NCBI GenBank assembly: GCA_947683625.1
Contig: CANTUR010000039.1
Coordinates: 1,488,001-1,552,000 of the forward strand
Length of the DNA stretch: 64,000 nucleotides
DNA from: Mallotus nudiflorus
Taxonomy: Eukaryota; Streptophyta; Magnoliopsida; Malpighiales; Euphorbiaceae
Reading direction: 5' to 3'
Of this stretch, positions 12,192 to 24,189 are shown piece after piece. The notes beneath the pieces were generated by a model. It did no database searches. It was not told where the DNA came from and was given only the letters and a program-made list of their open reading frames with translations. The translations under genes and the position numbers were made by a program. Within the stretch, counting starts at the first letter, position 1; every line of letters begins with the position of its first letter.

Positions 12192-12663
12192 CTAAATACA
12201 ATCTCCAATACAGATTTTTGGCATATAGTGCTCTAAAAAAAATTTAGAATTATGAGTTTGCATCTGTTTGGCTAAGGCATGAGCTACACCATTGCCAGAA
12301 TGACCAACATGAAAAAATGACACTTTTGTGAACTCCTTAAATAAAGAAATAATATCCTTACAGATAAGGTCATGTAGAGAAGAGCCTTTGATCAGAGATT
12401 TTAGTCTTGACACAACAAGCATACAATTAGATTCAAGAATTAACTTTCTACAACCTACCTCCCTAGCAATTTTTAAGCCAATAAGGATTGCCTCAGCCTT
12501 TGCAGCCTATACATCAAAGACATGTTGAAGAACCCGTCCACCTGAAAAAATAATATTGCCCTGATCATCGCGAGCAACAATACCCATTGAACTTGAATTC
12601 ATCAAATTGTCCAATGTCGCATCAATGTTAATTTTAATAGAATCTGCAATAGGAAATATCCCC
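12192..12663 (-). pseudogene. RNase H-like (RVT_3-type) fragment
   Basis: The minus strand encodes an RNase H-fold domain of the kind found at the C-terminus of plant LINE polyproteins and in many stray plant copies. The order is right: 'SIKINIDATLDN' (first catalytic Asp), 'MGIVARDDQGNIIFSGG', AAKAEAILIGLKIA (catalytic Glu), LILESNCMLVVS, 'VSFFHVGHSGNGVAHALA'. The third catalytic residue, usually ESDS, reads ESNC. One stop (DV*AAKAEA) interrupts an otherwise single frame, ending in a natural-looking stop at 12192. No RT is seen upstream; the frame runs into a hAT-like insertion at 12713. LINE remnant or domesticated-domain pseudogene are both possible. Confidence 0.75.
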
Positions 12664-12712
12664 TTCTTAGTATAAGAAATTTATTAAATCTCAGTTGCCT
12701 GAGTATTACCTC

Positions 12713-13663
12713 TAGGACTGTGCACATGTCTTGGAGAGCCCAAACCATCCTAAAAAAAAATCAAATAAAAAATTTTTAGAACCAAAATATTTCATTGACT
12801 ATTTGACTTTTTTTAAACCTAACTATTTCGAAAAAATTATTAGAGCAAATTCAGAGCTCATGAGTTCTTTGAACTAAGAACTGAACTGAACCGTCTTGAA
12901 TTGTACCAAACTGAAGAACTGAAACTAGAACCATCAATATGTGTATGTATCTATAGACATATATATAATTTTACTAATAATTATTGTTATTATTTTTTAT
13001 TATATATTATAAAATTAATAAATAATGCATGATAAATTAGAAATATAGAATTATGTGTTATAGATAAAATTTAGTTCTATTTTAATATTAAATTATATCT
13101 AAATATATTAAATGTTAATTTAGGATATAATATTTGACATTTTAAATACTAATTAATTGATTGAAATAAAATAAATACACCTATCAATTGAATACTTTTA
13201 TAGTTAATTTTCAACATATAATATATCATAAAATAAAATTTGTATAGTAACATTTATAGTCATTTTATTTTAAGTGTTCAAATTATAAAATTATTAAAAT
13301 ATAAATCTTAAGGTAAAACTTCAAAGGAAAGTTTATAAAAAGTACTATTATTAAATATAATATATTTAATATAATATAAAATATATACTTCTTTATTATT
13401 ATGAGTTTATTAAATATTAATTTTAAATATATAAACTAAAAATTTATGTAAATCTCTAAATTTTTGTTTTACTCCGAACCAATTTGATGTCGTGATTTAC
13501 TTCAAATCTCCATTCTAAATTGCTCCAAAAATTTGGAACAATTTAAGATGGAGATTTAATTTTTCAGAGTCAGATCTGGAGAATTATTTTTTGAATTTTC
13601 AACTTTCAGGTCAAGTCCGGAGAATTTGCATTCTCTTGACTATTTGACTCATGCACAGCCCTA
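12713..13663. mobile_element. Non-autonomous hAT-like element
   Basis: The ends are inverted repeats: left TAGGACTGTGCACATG, right (reverse complement) TAGGGCTGTGCATGAG. The 'TAGGGCTGTGCA' form is typical of plant hAT-related elements. The 8-bp flanks are ATTACCTC and ATCACCTC, a target duplication with one change. The 951-bp interior is AT-rich with no transposase. Removing it rejoins sequence upstream of the RNase H-like fragment. Confidence 0.75.
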
Positions 13664-15265
13664 ATCACCTCTATTCTGATGTTGGTTATAACATTCGCAC
13701 CCTTGACTGTATGTAAAGTGTTGTATATAGTTAGAATGAGGTACCAGATCGAGCTATAACTTGTACTCAATTAAGGAGTGAGAATTTTTGAATTTTAATA
13801 ACATTCAAAATGAGTGAAATTATGAGAAAAAAATGGATTAAAAGTAAAAATTAAGTAAATAGTGAGGATTAAAAAGTTAAGGTATGATATGCACTTAATT
13901 GAAACAAATAATTATCTTAGAATGAACAATTGAAACTTTAAGAATTAATAGGTAATTTAACCAATTCATTAAGGGAGTTAATGGGTAATTTAACCAATTC
14001 ATTAAGGGCTTAAAAGGATATTTTATGGCTTAGCCTATCATAAAATAGGTTTAGAATGATCTTTCCTTTAATATACATGGATATAGATGTGCTTGATGTA
14101 TGATTAAAAAAATAAAGAAGAAAAGAAAAGAAAATGGGAGAACTAGAAGAGTTGCTTAATTCTCTAAGTTTAGGCTAGTTTTACAAGTGAAATTTGATGA
14201 TTTAAACATTTTTTAGGCTATAATATTCATCCTTAAAGGCTATAGTGATTCATTTGGTAAGTGCATTAAGTGTTTTTATTAATTTGAATTAGGGTTAACA
14301 TGCTATCATTTTCGGGTTCTAGATTTTTAGTTTTATAGTCTTTATATTGTAATCATATCTTAAGATAGAAAACTCTAAATGAAGATTGGTTTGATTATAA
14401 AGAAACTTTAAAGAGTCCTCTTTAACATTGTGCTTTAAGTTAGAGCTGATCTGGCATGTATGATGGTTGAATGAATCCATACTTTGTAATGCTCAATCCA
14501 TCTAAGTAATTCATTTTTATGATTCAAACTCTATAAATTTCTCCATGGTTATCAAATTGAAGTGAAATTTTTATGTAATGTACTAGACATATAGATCTAA
14601 GTTTGTGTAAATTTGGAGCTCAAAATTCAATTTTGTATAAGTTACTCTAATTTTTTTAAAGTTAGACGTGAAAATAACCCTTTTAAAATAAATGGATCAA
14701 GTTTGTAGAATTGAGTTTAATGACATAATTTGCATATCACTTAGGTGATGAATGATTAGGAAAAAACCTATTTCCACTATTTTGATGAACTATAATTAAA
14801 ATTACTTAAATTAGGTGCTGATAAAGGCAAGGGACTAGCAAGTACAAAGTGGATACCTTATGGAATTACTTATGAGGTAATAAGACTACTTTTGGTGAGT
14901 AGATGTTCAAGCCCTTAAAATCTCTTTATATCAACAAAAAAAATGAGTCTTTTAATGATATTTGATGAACTTGAATTGATGTGTAAGAATTTTTTTACTT
15001 TAGCTTTGTTACAACTTGAATTACTTGAACTATTCAAGCTTTGAAACAACAATGTTTTCATGTTTACAAGCTAAATGCATTACTACTATATGTTTTTGTT
15101 TTACAAAATGAATTGAGATTATTTGAATTGTTACTTGATGATTTAAATGAGTTTGCAATCAACTTGGTTTCATTTCTTTGAATTATGATGAGAAATGGTT
15201 TGATTTGAATGTTTATTGAACTATAAATACAATAACATTGTTTTGACTAATTATTAGTGAAAATG
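13664..15265. other. AT-rich spacer with a 36-bp tandem duplication
   Basis: No gene seen. 'GGTAATTTAACCAATTCATT' with flanks occurs twice in tandem between about 13945 and 14010. The rest is AT-rich with no recognisable ends. Confidence 0.5.
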
Positions 15266-16739
15266 TGGTAAGTGCTAAAAATGATAGATTTTGAGCACTA
15301 TGTATTCACACTTCATTATTAGAATTATAGGTTCTCATCAATTAAAAGTACATTTTAGGTATAAAATGCATTATAAGTTAGAATAATAATTATAGATTTA
15401 TCATTTTATACATGTTTAGTTACTTTTTGTACTTTTTACATTGCTTTTGTGTTGGATTTTGTAGGTTCCATTAAGGTGGTATTTATATTGGAATGAAAAT
15501 CAATGAGGACTCAAAGTTAGGACCTAATTTAGCCATTAAAGAGGGCAAGAAATCAAAGAACGAAGAGCTAAGGAGTGACATAGTTGTGTCACCTTGTAGA
15601 CACAGTCGTGTATGGTTGCTCATATTGAAGATTTATTGAAGACCATTATGACACAACCATGTTAAAAGAGTGACACAGCCGTGTCTAAGAGTTACTATCC
15701 GAGTGGAAATCAAGTGACCATGTCACTTAGGTGACACAACTGTGTCTGCCGTGGCTACTTGTTTTGGAAAGTTTTATTTTTTGGTTTTTTTTAAGAACAT
15801 TATAAATATAGAGTTTTATTTTTGAACAATAATACATTAGATGGGGTTGCTACCTTAGAAAACAACACTCTATTGTTTTGCTAAAGATTTATTTCTTTTT
15901 AATTTTCAATTCTCAACTCAAGTTATTTGGATGAATATCAAGGATTGAGAAATTAAGAACACTATTGAGGAAGGTGAATAAAAGAGTTTTTCTTCTTTTA
16001 TTCTCTTACTTATTATTTAATTGAATTATGAATATGTTATTATTCTTCATCTCTTATTGTTCTTCTTTAATTTTTATAAGTGGTTAAGTAAGTTAGTTAG
16101 GGTCTTAATGAACCCGGCCTAATATGAACCTAACCAAAATAAATTCTAAATAAAAGAATATGCATTTCATGAGAGTTATTAGACTTAATGCTTTTCATAG
16201 GCTTGATCACCTTTTGAATTGATTTAGACACTAGGATTATATTAAGAGATTGATTTTAGTAAGAAAAGCAATAACAATCTATTAATTCAAATTGACTTAG
16301 TTGAGAGACATTTCAATATTAATATTCCACAAAAAATTGCTTGAATAAATTAGTTATGCTTAGTTAATTGTGATAGTGAGAGCTAGATAATTGAGTGATT
16401 GGCATAATTGATTAATTGTGAGACTACTTAAGAGAGACATCACAATATTAAAGATACTTCAGAAATGAAATGTTATTCATAATAAACAAGGATTTACTAT
16501 CACATTGAATTAAATTGAGTTAGGGGAATTAAACCCCTAACGTCTTTAATTATATAGATTTCATGAAAAAATTTTATATTGTTTTAGATTTCATATACTT
16601 ATTTGCTTATTGAACTTATCGGTCATCTAAATAAGCAAAATATTAAGAGTAGCTTTGTAATTAACACTATCTCTATGGGAACGATATCTTTTTATTACTA
16701 CTTATACGATTCTGTAGACTTGCAAATTAGATAGCATCA
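15266..16739 (+). repeat. Element C 5' LTR
   Basis: Starts TGGTAAGTGC; the 3' copy at 54080 starts TGATAAGTGC and matches for about 72 bp. Ends ...AGCATCA just before the PBS. The 3' part 'TATCTCTATGGGAACGATAT' and 'ACTTGCAAAT' resemble conserved Athila LTR ends, and element F shares the ACTTGCAA motif. Between 15575 and 15760 it holds several GACAC...GTGTC palindromes. Confidence 0.85.
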
Positions 16740-16745
16740 AGTTTT

Positions 16746-16763
16746 TAGTGTCGTTGCCAGGGA
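16746..16763 (+). other. Element C primer-binding site
   Basis: TAGTGTCGTTGCCAGGGA matches 14 of 18 positions of TGGCGCCGTTGCCGGGGA, the tRNA-Asp-type site known from Athila elements. All four differences are C-to-T or G-to-A. Confidence 0.78.
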
Positions 16764-16912
16764 TGTCATAGTTAATATAAAGAATAAATTATTTTTTTTG
16801 ATTTAAACATTTATTTTTATTTTTATCATTAAGAATCATTTTATGTTGTCTTATTTGTTTGACTTTTAAGTACTTTTGGGAGTGTATGCACTCATCAAGA
16901 ATCATAATAAGA

Positions 16913-17756
16913 ATGGGTGATATTCAAATTCTAGTTGATTTAAAAATTAAAAGAACTCTTCACAGAAGACTTAGAGAGCAAAGAAATAAGATGAATATGG
17001 AGAATGGTAGAATTGAAATGAGGGGTTAATGGGCAAGATCCATTGCCTATTCACCAACCAGAAATTCAAAACCAAAATAGGCATAATGTGCAGAGAACTA
17101 TATGAGATTTTGTCAGTCCACATTTACAAAAAGATCAAAATCCTATTGTCAGACTTCTTGTTGCTACTTTGAAATCAAGCTAGCTATGATTTAGATAATC
17201 TATAACTCTTAATTTAGTGGATTATCGCATAAATATCCTATTAGGTACATGACTAGATTCTTGAAGTATTATTCTACATTCAAGATGAATGGAGTACAAC
17301 TATAAGCTATTCGATTGATTCTTTTTCCTTTTTCACTCATAAATAGGGTAAAGAGATGGTTTACAAGTTGCCTTCTAATTCTATTAATACTTGGCAAGAA
17401 CTTATACTGCATTTTTCAATAAATATTTTCCACTTGCCAAGGTTTCAAAGATCAAGAATGAAATAAATTCTTTCTATCAAAGGGAAGATGAAAGCTTTAC
17501 AAATGTAGGGATAGATTTAAAAATTCACAAAGGTAGTGTCCACCACATATAATACTTGTTTGGGATTTGGCTTAATTTTACTGTAAAAGTGTGAATCCTA
17601 TAGTTAGAGTCAATATAAATGCAGCTGCTGGGGGTACAATTATGTCTAAAACACCAGAAGATGCTTTAGAGCTATTTGAGGAGATAACAAACTGTAGAGT
17701 CTATAGGCTAATAAAAGAGTAATATCTAGAAAAGGGGAAGCAATTGAGATAGATGG
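16913..17756 (+). pseudogene. Element C gag, part 1
   Basis: The ATG at 16913 starts MGDIQILVDLKIKRTL, about 150 bp after the PBS. Further on, Athila Gag phrases appear across several frames: TWQEL, FFNKYFPLAKVSKIKNEI, QREDESF, then INAAAGGTIMSKTPEDALEL. Multiple frameshifts and stops are present. Element B starts at 17757 and interrupts the gene; the reading resumes at 34655. Confidence 0.75.
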
Positions 17757-20078
17757 TGCAAATACCCAATTTCGAGATAATAAAATATGAATGCGACAAA
17801 GGACTACAATGATGAAAATATTATGAGTAGTTCTTCAACACTTGAAGTTTGAAACCTCAAAAGTTCAAATATGTTTTCAAAAAGAGTCTCATTATTTTTT
17901 AAGGACTTAATTGTAATACCTTTTCAAGACCTAATTGAAAATTTTAATTTCTTTCAGGGGTCTTTTTATAATTAAAAGTTTTTAGAATTATAGAATTTTG
18001 ATTGGAATTACACAATGATGAAAATGTTATGAGTAGTTCTTCAACACTTGAAGTTCGAAACCTCAAAAGTTCAAATACGTTTTCAAAAAGAGTTTCATTA
18101 TTTTTTAAGGATTTAATTGTAATACCTTTTCAAGACCTAATTGAAAATTTTAATTTCTTTTAGGGGTCAAAAGTTTTCAGAATTATAGAATTTTGATCGA
18201 AATTACTCAATTCCGGTCGGAATTACGCAATTCTGGTCAGAATAATGCATTTTTCGTCTGTTTTTGTATTTTTTACAGAAAATAAAAAAATATTTTCTTG
18301 AGTTGGTTTAAAATTTTTTTGGGAATTTATCCACATCTGTAGGAAATAAATTCCTTTTAAAATTAGAACTCTTCAGGAAATAAGTCCTGTCAAAATTAGA
18401 ACTCTTAGTACGTAAATTAGGGTTTTTTTTTTGTTTTTCTCCCTATAAAAGGAGAGTTTAGGCTCCTGGTAGGGAGGGGAGAAAAAAATAATATTGGAGA
18501 CAAAAATAATGCTGGAAAGGAACAAGAGTTTTTTTTGAGGAGAAAATAACAAGTTTTTGAAGATCTATTCAACTAATAAACGGTGATTTTACTAGTCTGA
18601 GGAGCTAACCATAAGCATCCATAAGCATTATCCTTTCCCTAATTTCTTTTATTTTTCTTCTTTTGTTATAATTTTGATTTTTATTCAATTTCAATTTTAC
18701 TTAATTTTTTATTATAATTTTATTCACTAATCATTGTGTTACCCTTTTATGATGGTGGTTATGGCGGAGATCACATAATGATCATATTTGGAGAATTAAA
18801 TCTATGAAGATCTATGAATGCCATGGATGGAAACGTGTAGCTAAACCTAATTTCTAGGGTTTTTATTTAGCTTGTTTATTTTTATTTATTTTTGGGTTGT
18901 ATTAATTTTCTTTTCTTTTTTTTTTATTTTCAATAGTTCTTTGTAATAACCCCAATAGTGGGAATAATCAAATTCTGTGTGTGCGCGATTAGTTGTTTTG
19001 TTTTAATTAATTAGTTAGTAAAATTAGGGTTTTCAATTAGGTAATTAATTAAAATTAATGGTTCTAGAAAGCCTTAGGTTGCTTAATTAAAATTAGATTA
19101 GATTTAAATTGGTAAAGCTAGTTTTGCTTGCTTGATTGTTTATTGTCATTTTAATTAAATTAGGGTTTTAGAATATATTTAATTAATTATTTGATCTTTT
19201 ATTTGTTTATGTTGGCATTATTTATTATTTTTGGGCTTGTTTACTTGTGTTTATGTGCTTTGGGCCCTAGGCCCACATTAGGCTTTAACCTTTTTAAATT
19301 TAGGTGTTTTTTAGGTTTAATTAATTAAAATGCATCTTTAGGCCTATAATTAATTAGATTTATGGTAGAGATAACTTAGGCCCACTTAATTAATTTAGAC
19401 ATAGGTCCACCTAATTTAATTTAATTAATTTAGAATTAGCCCATTTAATTTAAATTTTTTTCATAATTTGTAGATTTAAGATCACTCTAGAATTAAAACA
19501 TGTAGAATTATGCCCACTAAATTAAATACTTCATAATTTATAGATCTAGGCATGTGCTTAGAATTAAAATAAATAGAATTACGATCACTTAATTAAAATT
19601 AAATAGGAATTAGGTCCATTAGTCTTTAGATTAATCTGTAAATTAAAATATGTAGATTTAGCTCATTTAATTAAAATTAATGTAGATTAGACTAACCTAA
19701 GGATTATGATGAATGCATTGTTTACTTGTATTTTTCATGACTAGTTTGCCTGGAGTTGATTATTTTCTAAGGGTTTATATGAAATTGCATGTAAATAGAG
19801 GATAAAATAGTAATTCATAAAGTAATTCTAAAAGAACACAAGACTGAAAAGAAGTTGGTATTCTGTACCTAGAATCTCATGGTTATGGTGCTGTCTTTCT
19901 TTTAGGGAATTGAGTACTGCCATTTTTTTGATTTGTCCTAGTTATTATTGTGGGTGGCAACTCCTCATCTCCACGCCATGTCTTTATGACAATGTTTTGT
20001 GTGTTCTATAGAGTCCTGAGGTTAAACAATGTTGCGGTTGCTAAAATCATGGGCGTGCGCTAAACCTCATCGTCTACT
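17757..20078 (+). repeat. Element B 5' LTR
   Basis: Starts TGCAAATACCCAATTT. TATAAAA lies at 18444-18450. A segment of about 206 bp (from 17809) is duplicated in tandem at 18015; the 3' LTR has only one copy. Upstream of the TATA box are short repeats of 'GGAATTACGCAATTC'. It ends about one base before the PBS. Confidence 0.85.
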
Positions 20079-20079
20079 G

Positions 20080-20097
20080 TGGCGATTCCACTGGGGA
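20080..20097 (+). other. Element B primer-binding site
   Basis: TGGCGATTCCACTGGGGA, the form used by Tat/Ogre-type elements, directly after the 5' LTR. Confidence 0.75.
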
Positions 20098-21044
20098 TAA
20101 GAGATACTGATTCTACTTTTGTTCATTAGAATTATTTTATTCTTGCATTCATTATGGATGTCCTTATTTACCTATGGCGTTGGTTTATGGTTCCATGATT
20201 CTACTAGCTTAATGGGATTGTAAATTGGCTAACCATCACTCTTAGCCTTAACTTGGTTCAATATAGATTATTGAGCTCATGTGACTAGAGTCTGTAACCT
20301 AAGTCTTAAAGGGGGGTAGTCTTCTCTTAAGTTTTCAAAGGATGTCGGGCCCCTCTGACCTTGGCCTGTAACTTAAGTCTTAAAGGAGGGCATCTTGCTA
20401 AGGGAACCTTGACCTTTTTTATTGAACTCAACTCATATAGTGGCTTAGTAACTTCCACTAGGATTACCCAAATTGCTTGTGAATGTTGCCATGAGGTATT
20501 TCTATCTATAAAGGCCCAAGCTCATACTTTAAAAGCCCATCAGGACTAATAAGGATTAGGCTATGCTTTTATACCTAGAAATGCTATTTCTATGCTTTAC
20601 TGCTTTGAGAGATTTGGCATGCGCATCGATTCTTGATATCCCCTGTTAATATCAAGGCCAAGACAAAAAAATCCTAGGAAAAAAGACTCACCATTGAATA
20701 CATGTGTGGGCAGAATAAGGTTGGAAGGATGTATATACTTGACTTGATTGATACTTGTTGCATAGCACGTGCATCATGCTTACATGCATACATGCATCAT
20801 ACTAACAACTTGTCTTACAACCATCATAAATTCATCTAGGTTGTTCCGTGTTTGGAGTCGAAAAGGTGGCAGACTAGTGAGAACTAATTTGACTCCATAA
20901 TCAATTATGAAAAAGACCCTTAGCAGATTGGAAAGGAGTCCCATCAATCCGCTCTACTTAGAAGTTGTACAACCTGAATAAGTCAAAGAAATGGAATAAC
21001 ACGAGTGAGGAAACTGGACCTTAGAGGATGTCAAAGGAGCATTA
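20098..21044 (+). other. Element B untranslated leader
   Basis: Nearly 950 bp between PBS and the first clear Gag codons. Long leaders are usual in the Tat/Ogre group. No conserved protein recognised; the open frame at 20361-20549 does not resemble anything I know. Confidence 0.55.
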
Positions 21045-22235
21045 ATGGATGGTATGAGAGCAATGATGCAAAATGAGTTAAGACAAGCTATGGATAGGTT
21101 TATGCCACCACCTGCTGCTGCTATACCTCCTATTACAACCAATCCACCTATTGTGGCTACACCACCCACTAACAATGACAATGCTGCTAGGAATATACCT
21201 GCTGCAAAAACAAAGTTAGAGGATGTTGAGAGTTACATGGTTGAAAAGGCAAAAAGAGAATCTCTTGAGCAAGTGCAAGAGCTAGAATCTAAGCAGATGA
21301 AAGTATTGACTCAAAAGATGTCTAAGATGGAGGAGTTGATGAGAGTATAGGGCATTGGATATTCATTTGACTTTGATGATGTGATGCAATTTAGGGAGGA
21401 CAAGTTGCCTGATAAATTTAAGATGCCACGGCTACAGAAGTTTGATGGTACTGGAGACTCGAGGATCCATCTTAATCAATACATAACTACCAGGAGCACC
21501 ATTAAGGCTCCTTTATTTATGGTTACCAAGCTGTTTGTACTATCCTTGGAGTGTATGGCTGTCAATTGGTATCATGGGTTAGAGAAGTCTATTCGAGGGG
21601 ACTGAAGGGAGCTATGTACCACCTTTCTGAAGTAATATAACTATAACACTAGGCTTGAAGTGTCCATCAAGGATCTAGAATTGACCAAGTAGAAGCCTAA
21701 TGAACCATTCTCAGATTTCATGACCAGGTTCATGAATAAGGCGGGATTAATGAAGAATAAGCTGGCTAAAAAGGATCAAGTTAGGATGATAGTCTAAAAT
21801 ATGTTATCCAATATGGTAGAAAGGATGAAAATGATGAACCCTAAGACATTTGTAGACCTTTACGATGATGGGTTGCAAGTTGAAGAGATAGAAAGCGAGA
21901 AGAGTAGGATCACTAGAAGCACCAGAGTGAGAAATTACCTAACAGGGGGCATACAATAAGGAAATGCTAGTCGAGTTATAGGAGTCCATGCTATTCAATG
22001 ACCTAGGAAATTCTCAAACTTTAACTAGCCCCTATCTAAAGTCCTGGATAGATTGATCCAAAAAGGCCTCCTTAAACCTTTAAACCTTTAACCCCCTTTA
22101 GACCACTAAACCCAAATCTCCCTGGCTTTGACACAAATAATTTTTGTAAATTTCACCAAGTTGCTGACCATTTCATTGACTCTTGCATGCACCTTAAACA
22201 TGAAATTCAAAACCTCATAGACTCCAAAAAATCAT
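21045..22235 (+). pseudogene. Element B gag
   Basis: A long single frame from M-D-G-M-R-A-M-M. A Pro/Ala-rich segment and a coiled-coil-like stretch (21180-21345) precede the capsid region: 'RLQKFDGTGDSRIHLNQYIT', SLECMAVNWYHGLEKSI, YNYNTRLEVSIKDLE, KPNEPFSDFMTRF. A CX2HX4HX4C motif near 22145 (C-K-F-H...H...C) followed by LKHEIQNLIDS is the nucleocapsid-like end of Tat-group Gag. Stops at 21348, 21603 and about 21633, 21690 and 21795 do not shift the frame; at each the usual residue is Gln or Trp. The true start may lie further upstream. Confidence 0.82.
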
Positions 22236-22328
22236 AAACCTTAAGAAATCCAATCCAAACCCAAACACCACCCTTTCCCTAACTATCGAAATGTACTACC
22301 CCCAACTACTAAGATTATCAACTCAAGA

Positions 22329-23410
22329 GTTAGTGAGGAAGAAATGCTAAACTCCTTTGAGGATTTAAACCTTAAAACTAATGAGAAACCCCCTAATGTC
22401 CCCAAAGATAAGGAGAGAATAGAAGACCTTTTGGGACAACCTTCAGGAAAATTCGACTACAATTTGTGTTATTCCAAACCACCTTCTTTTGATATACCTA
22501 TTAAGTTGGTCATGCCTATAGGATAGGGTGATGAATTTGATGATAAGAAGATGCCATGGTTGAGGTGTGGAGAGATGGAAAGAAGGAACAAACCATTGGG
22601 GTTTTAGACATATGGTACAACTCTGATGAAGAAGACACTGAAGGTTATAATGTATGGGGGGATAATCCAGAAGTCAGTCATGTCATTAGAAGTGGTAAGG
22701 GTTATAAACCAATGGAGAAGACCACAAAGAGGCATGAGGCTGCTGAAAGAGAAGGCTCTGATGAACATGAGGATGACTTGATCCTTGAAAAGCTTAAGAA
22801 GGCAAAAGCAAATGTGAGCATTTGGGAGATCTTGATGCACTCAAGTAGCCACAGGAAAGCTTTGGTCAAGGCTTTAGCCAAGATGAACATTGAAACTATT
22901 ACAACCCTTGAAGTAATGGTGGCCAAGGTTACTAAGAAGAAACATGGGGTTATCACCTTTTCTTATGAGGATTTACCTATGAAAGGGAGAAATCATAATA
23001 AAGCTCTATTCATCCTAGATGAAGTCAGAGGGAAGAAAACTAATTATATGATGGTGGATGATGGGTCTGTAATTAATGTTTGCCTACTATAGATTATGCC
23101 TGATCTAGGGGTGAAAATGGAGGATTTAACAAAATCTGACCTTATAATTAGAGCTTATGATGACAGCACAAGGAATGTAGAAGGAACATTCATGGCTCTT
23201 GTAAAGACTGGACTTATAGAGACAATGGTAGAGTTCACCGTGTTGGATATCCCTATAACCTACACTTTGCTTTTGGGTAGGCCTTGGTATCATACTTTGG
23301 GAGGAGTGCCTTTAACTGTGCATCAAAAGGTGACATTCCTATTCAATAGAGAAGTTGTGACTTTAGATGCTAGTGTGGGCAAGACTGTGTCTGCAGTTAT
23401 GGATGGTTAG
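22329..23410 (+). pseudogene. Element B linker and aspartic protease
   Basis: A hydrophilic, acidic linker (22556-22960) leads to the retropepsin core. The active site reads MVDDGSVINVC, where Tat-group elements usually have VDNGSALNVC, so the catalytic Asp is kept. Next come 'LIIRAYDDSTRNVEGTF' and TLLLGRPWYHTLGGVP-LTVHQK, matching the usual LLGRPW...GAVPSSLHQK. One TAG follows CLL; otherwise 22556-23410 is open. It sits between gag and RT as expected. Confidence 0.78.
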
Positions 23411-24180
23411 AAATAAGTAGTCACCCCTCTTGGTTTCCAAATAGCCATGATTTCTGATGGAACTGAGATGGATCCAAGGGTTATAAGCATGATTAAGAAG
23501 AGGAATTATCTACCCAAACAAGGACTGGGAAAGAATGAGTAAGGAAGTCCAGAATTCCCAGATTTCAAAGGATAAAATAATACTAGAGGATTAGGCTATA
23601 CAGAGGCTGGACTTAGTAGTAAAGGAGCTAGAAGAAGGATACTTGATGAGAATAACTTCTTAAAGAATGTGGGACCGCTGTAAGATAACTTTGTCAAATA
23701 AAGGAAAGAGAAGTCATACTATGGTGAAAAAGAGCATTTCCAAATAGTTGGAATGAATGTTCCTAGGTTCGAGATCTTTAAAAAGCAGATAGTTGAAGGT
23801 CTGGTATAAGGCAATAAAGACAAGGTAATGAAGCAAGTTGCTGAGAAGATGGGGACTGAGCCCATTGAAGACCTACTCTGTTTGCCACCTAATGAAGAAC
23901 CACCATAGGATTTAGCTACCATTATTAACAATAGTTTTAATGATGTTTTTTTATGAAGAAACTGATGCAATAATGTCCGATCTGTTTGAGGATGAAAATG
24001 CTATTTTTTCTGTGATCAATGATGTGAACTCTAGTTTTGCTTACTTGTGTGATGTTGATTCTGATGGTCTTATGCACTTTAATAATGGTCGTTCATGCAT
24101 GTTTGACATTAATTCTATTAAATTAGATTCATTAAACATGGACACAAATGAACAACCAAAGCACCTATATCACATGATTT
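23411..24180 (+). pseudogene. Element B protease-RT linker with G-patch-like motif
   Basis: At about 23480 the frame reads 'MIKKRNYLPKQGLGKNE', like the G-patch-type motif (MGY.PGQGLG) in this position of Ogre/Tat polyproteins. It is followed by a long linker with stops at TAG and TAA codons and an acidic stretch (MSDLFEDENAIF). The role of the motif in retrotransposons is not settled; RNA binding is the usual guess. Confidence 0.6.
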
Positions 24181-24189
24181 AACTCCTTA

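Noticed and set aside
20361..20549. Small ORF in the element B leader as an upstream ORF gene
   Set aside because: No resemblance to known leader ORFs and no sign of constraint from one sequence alone.
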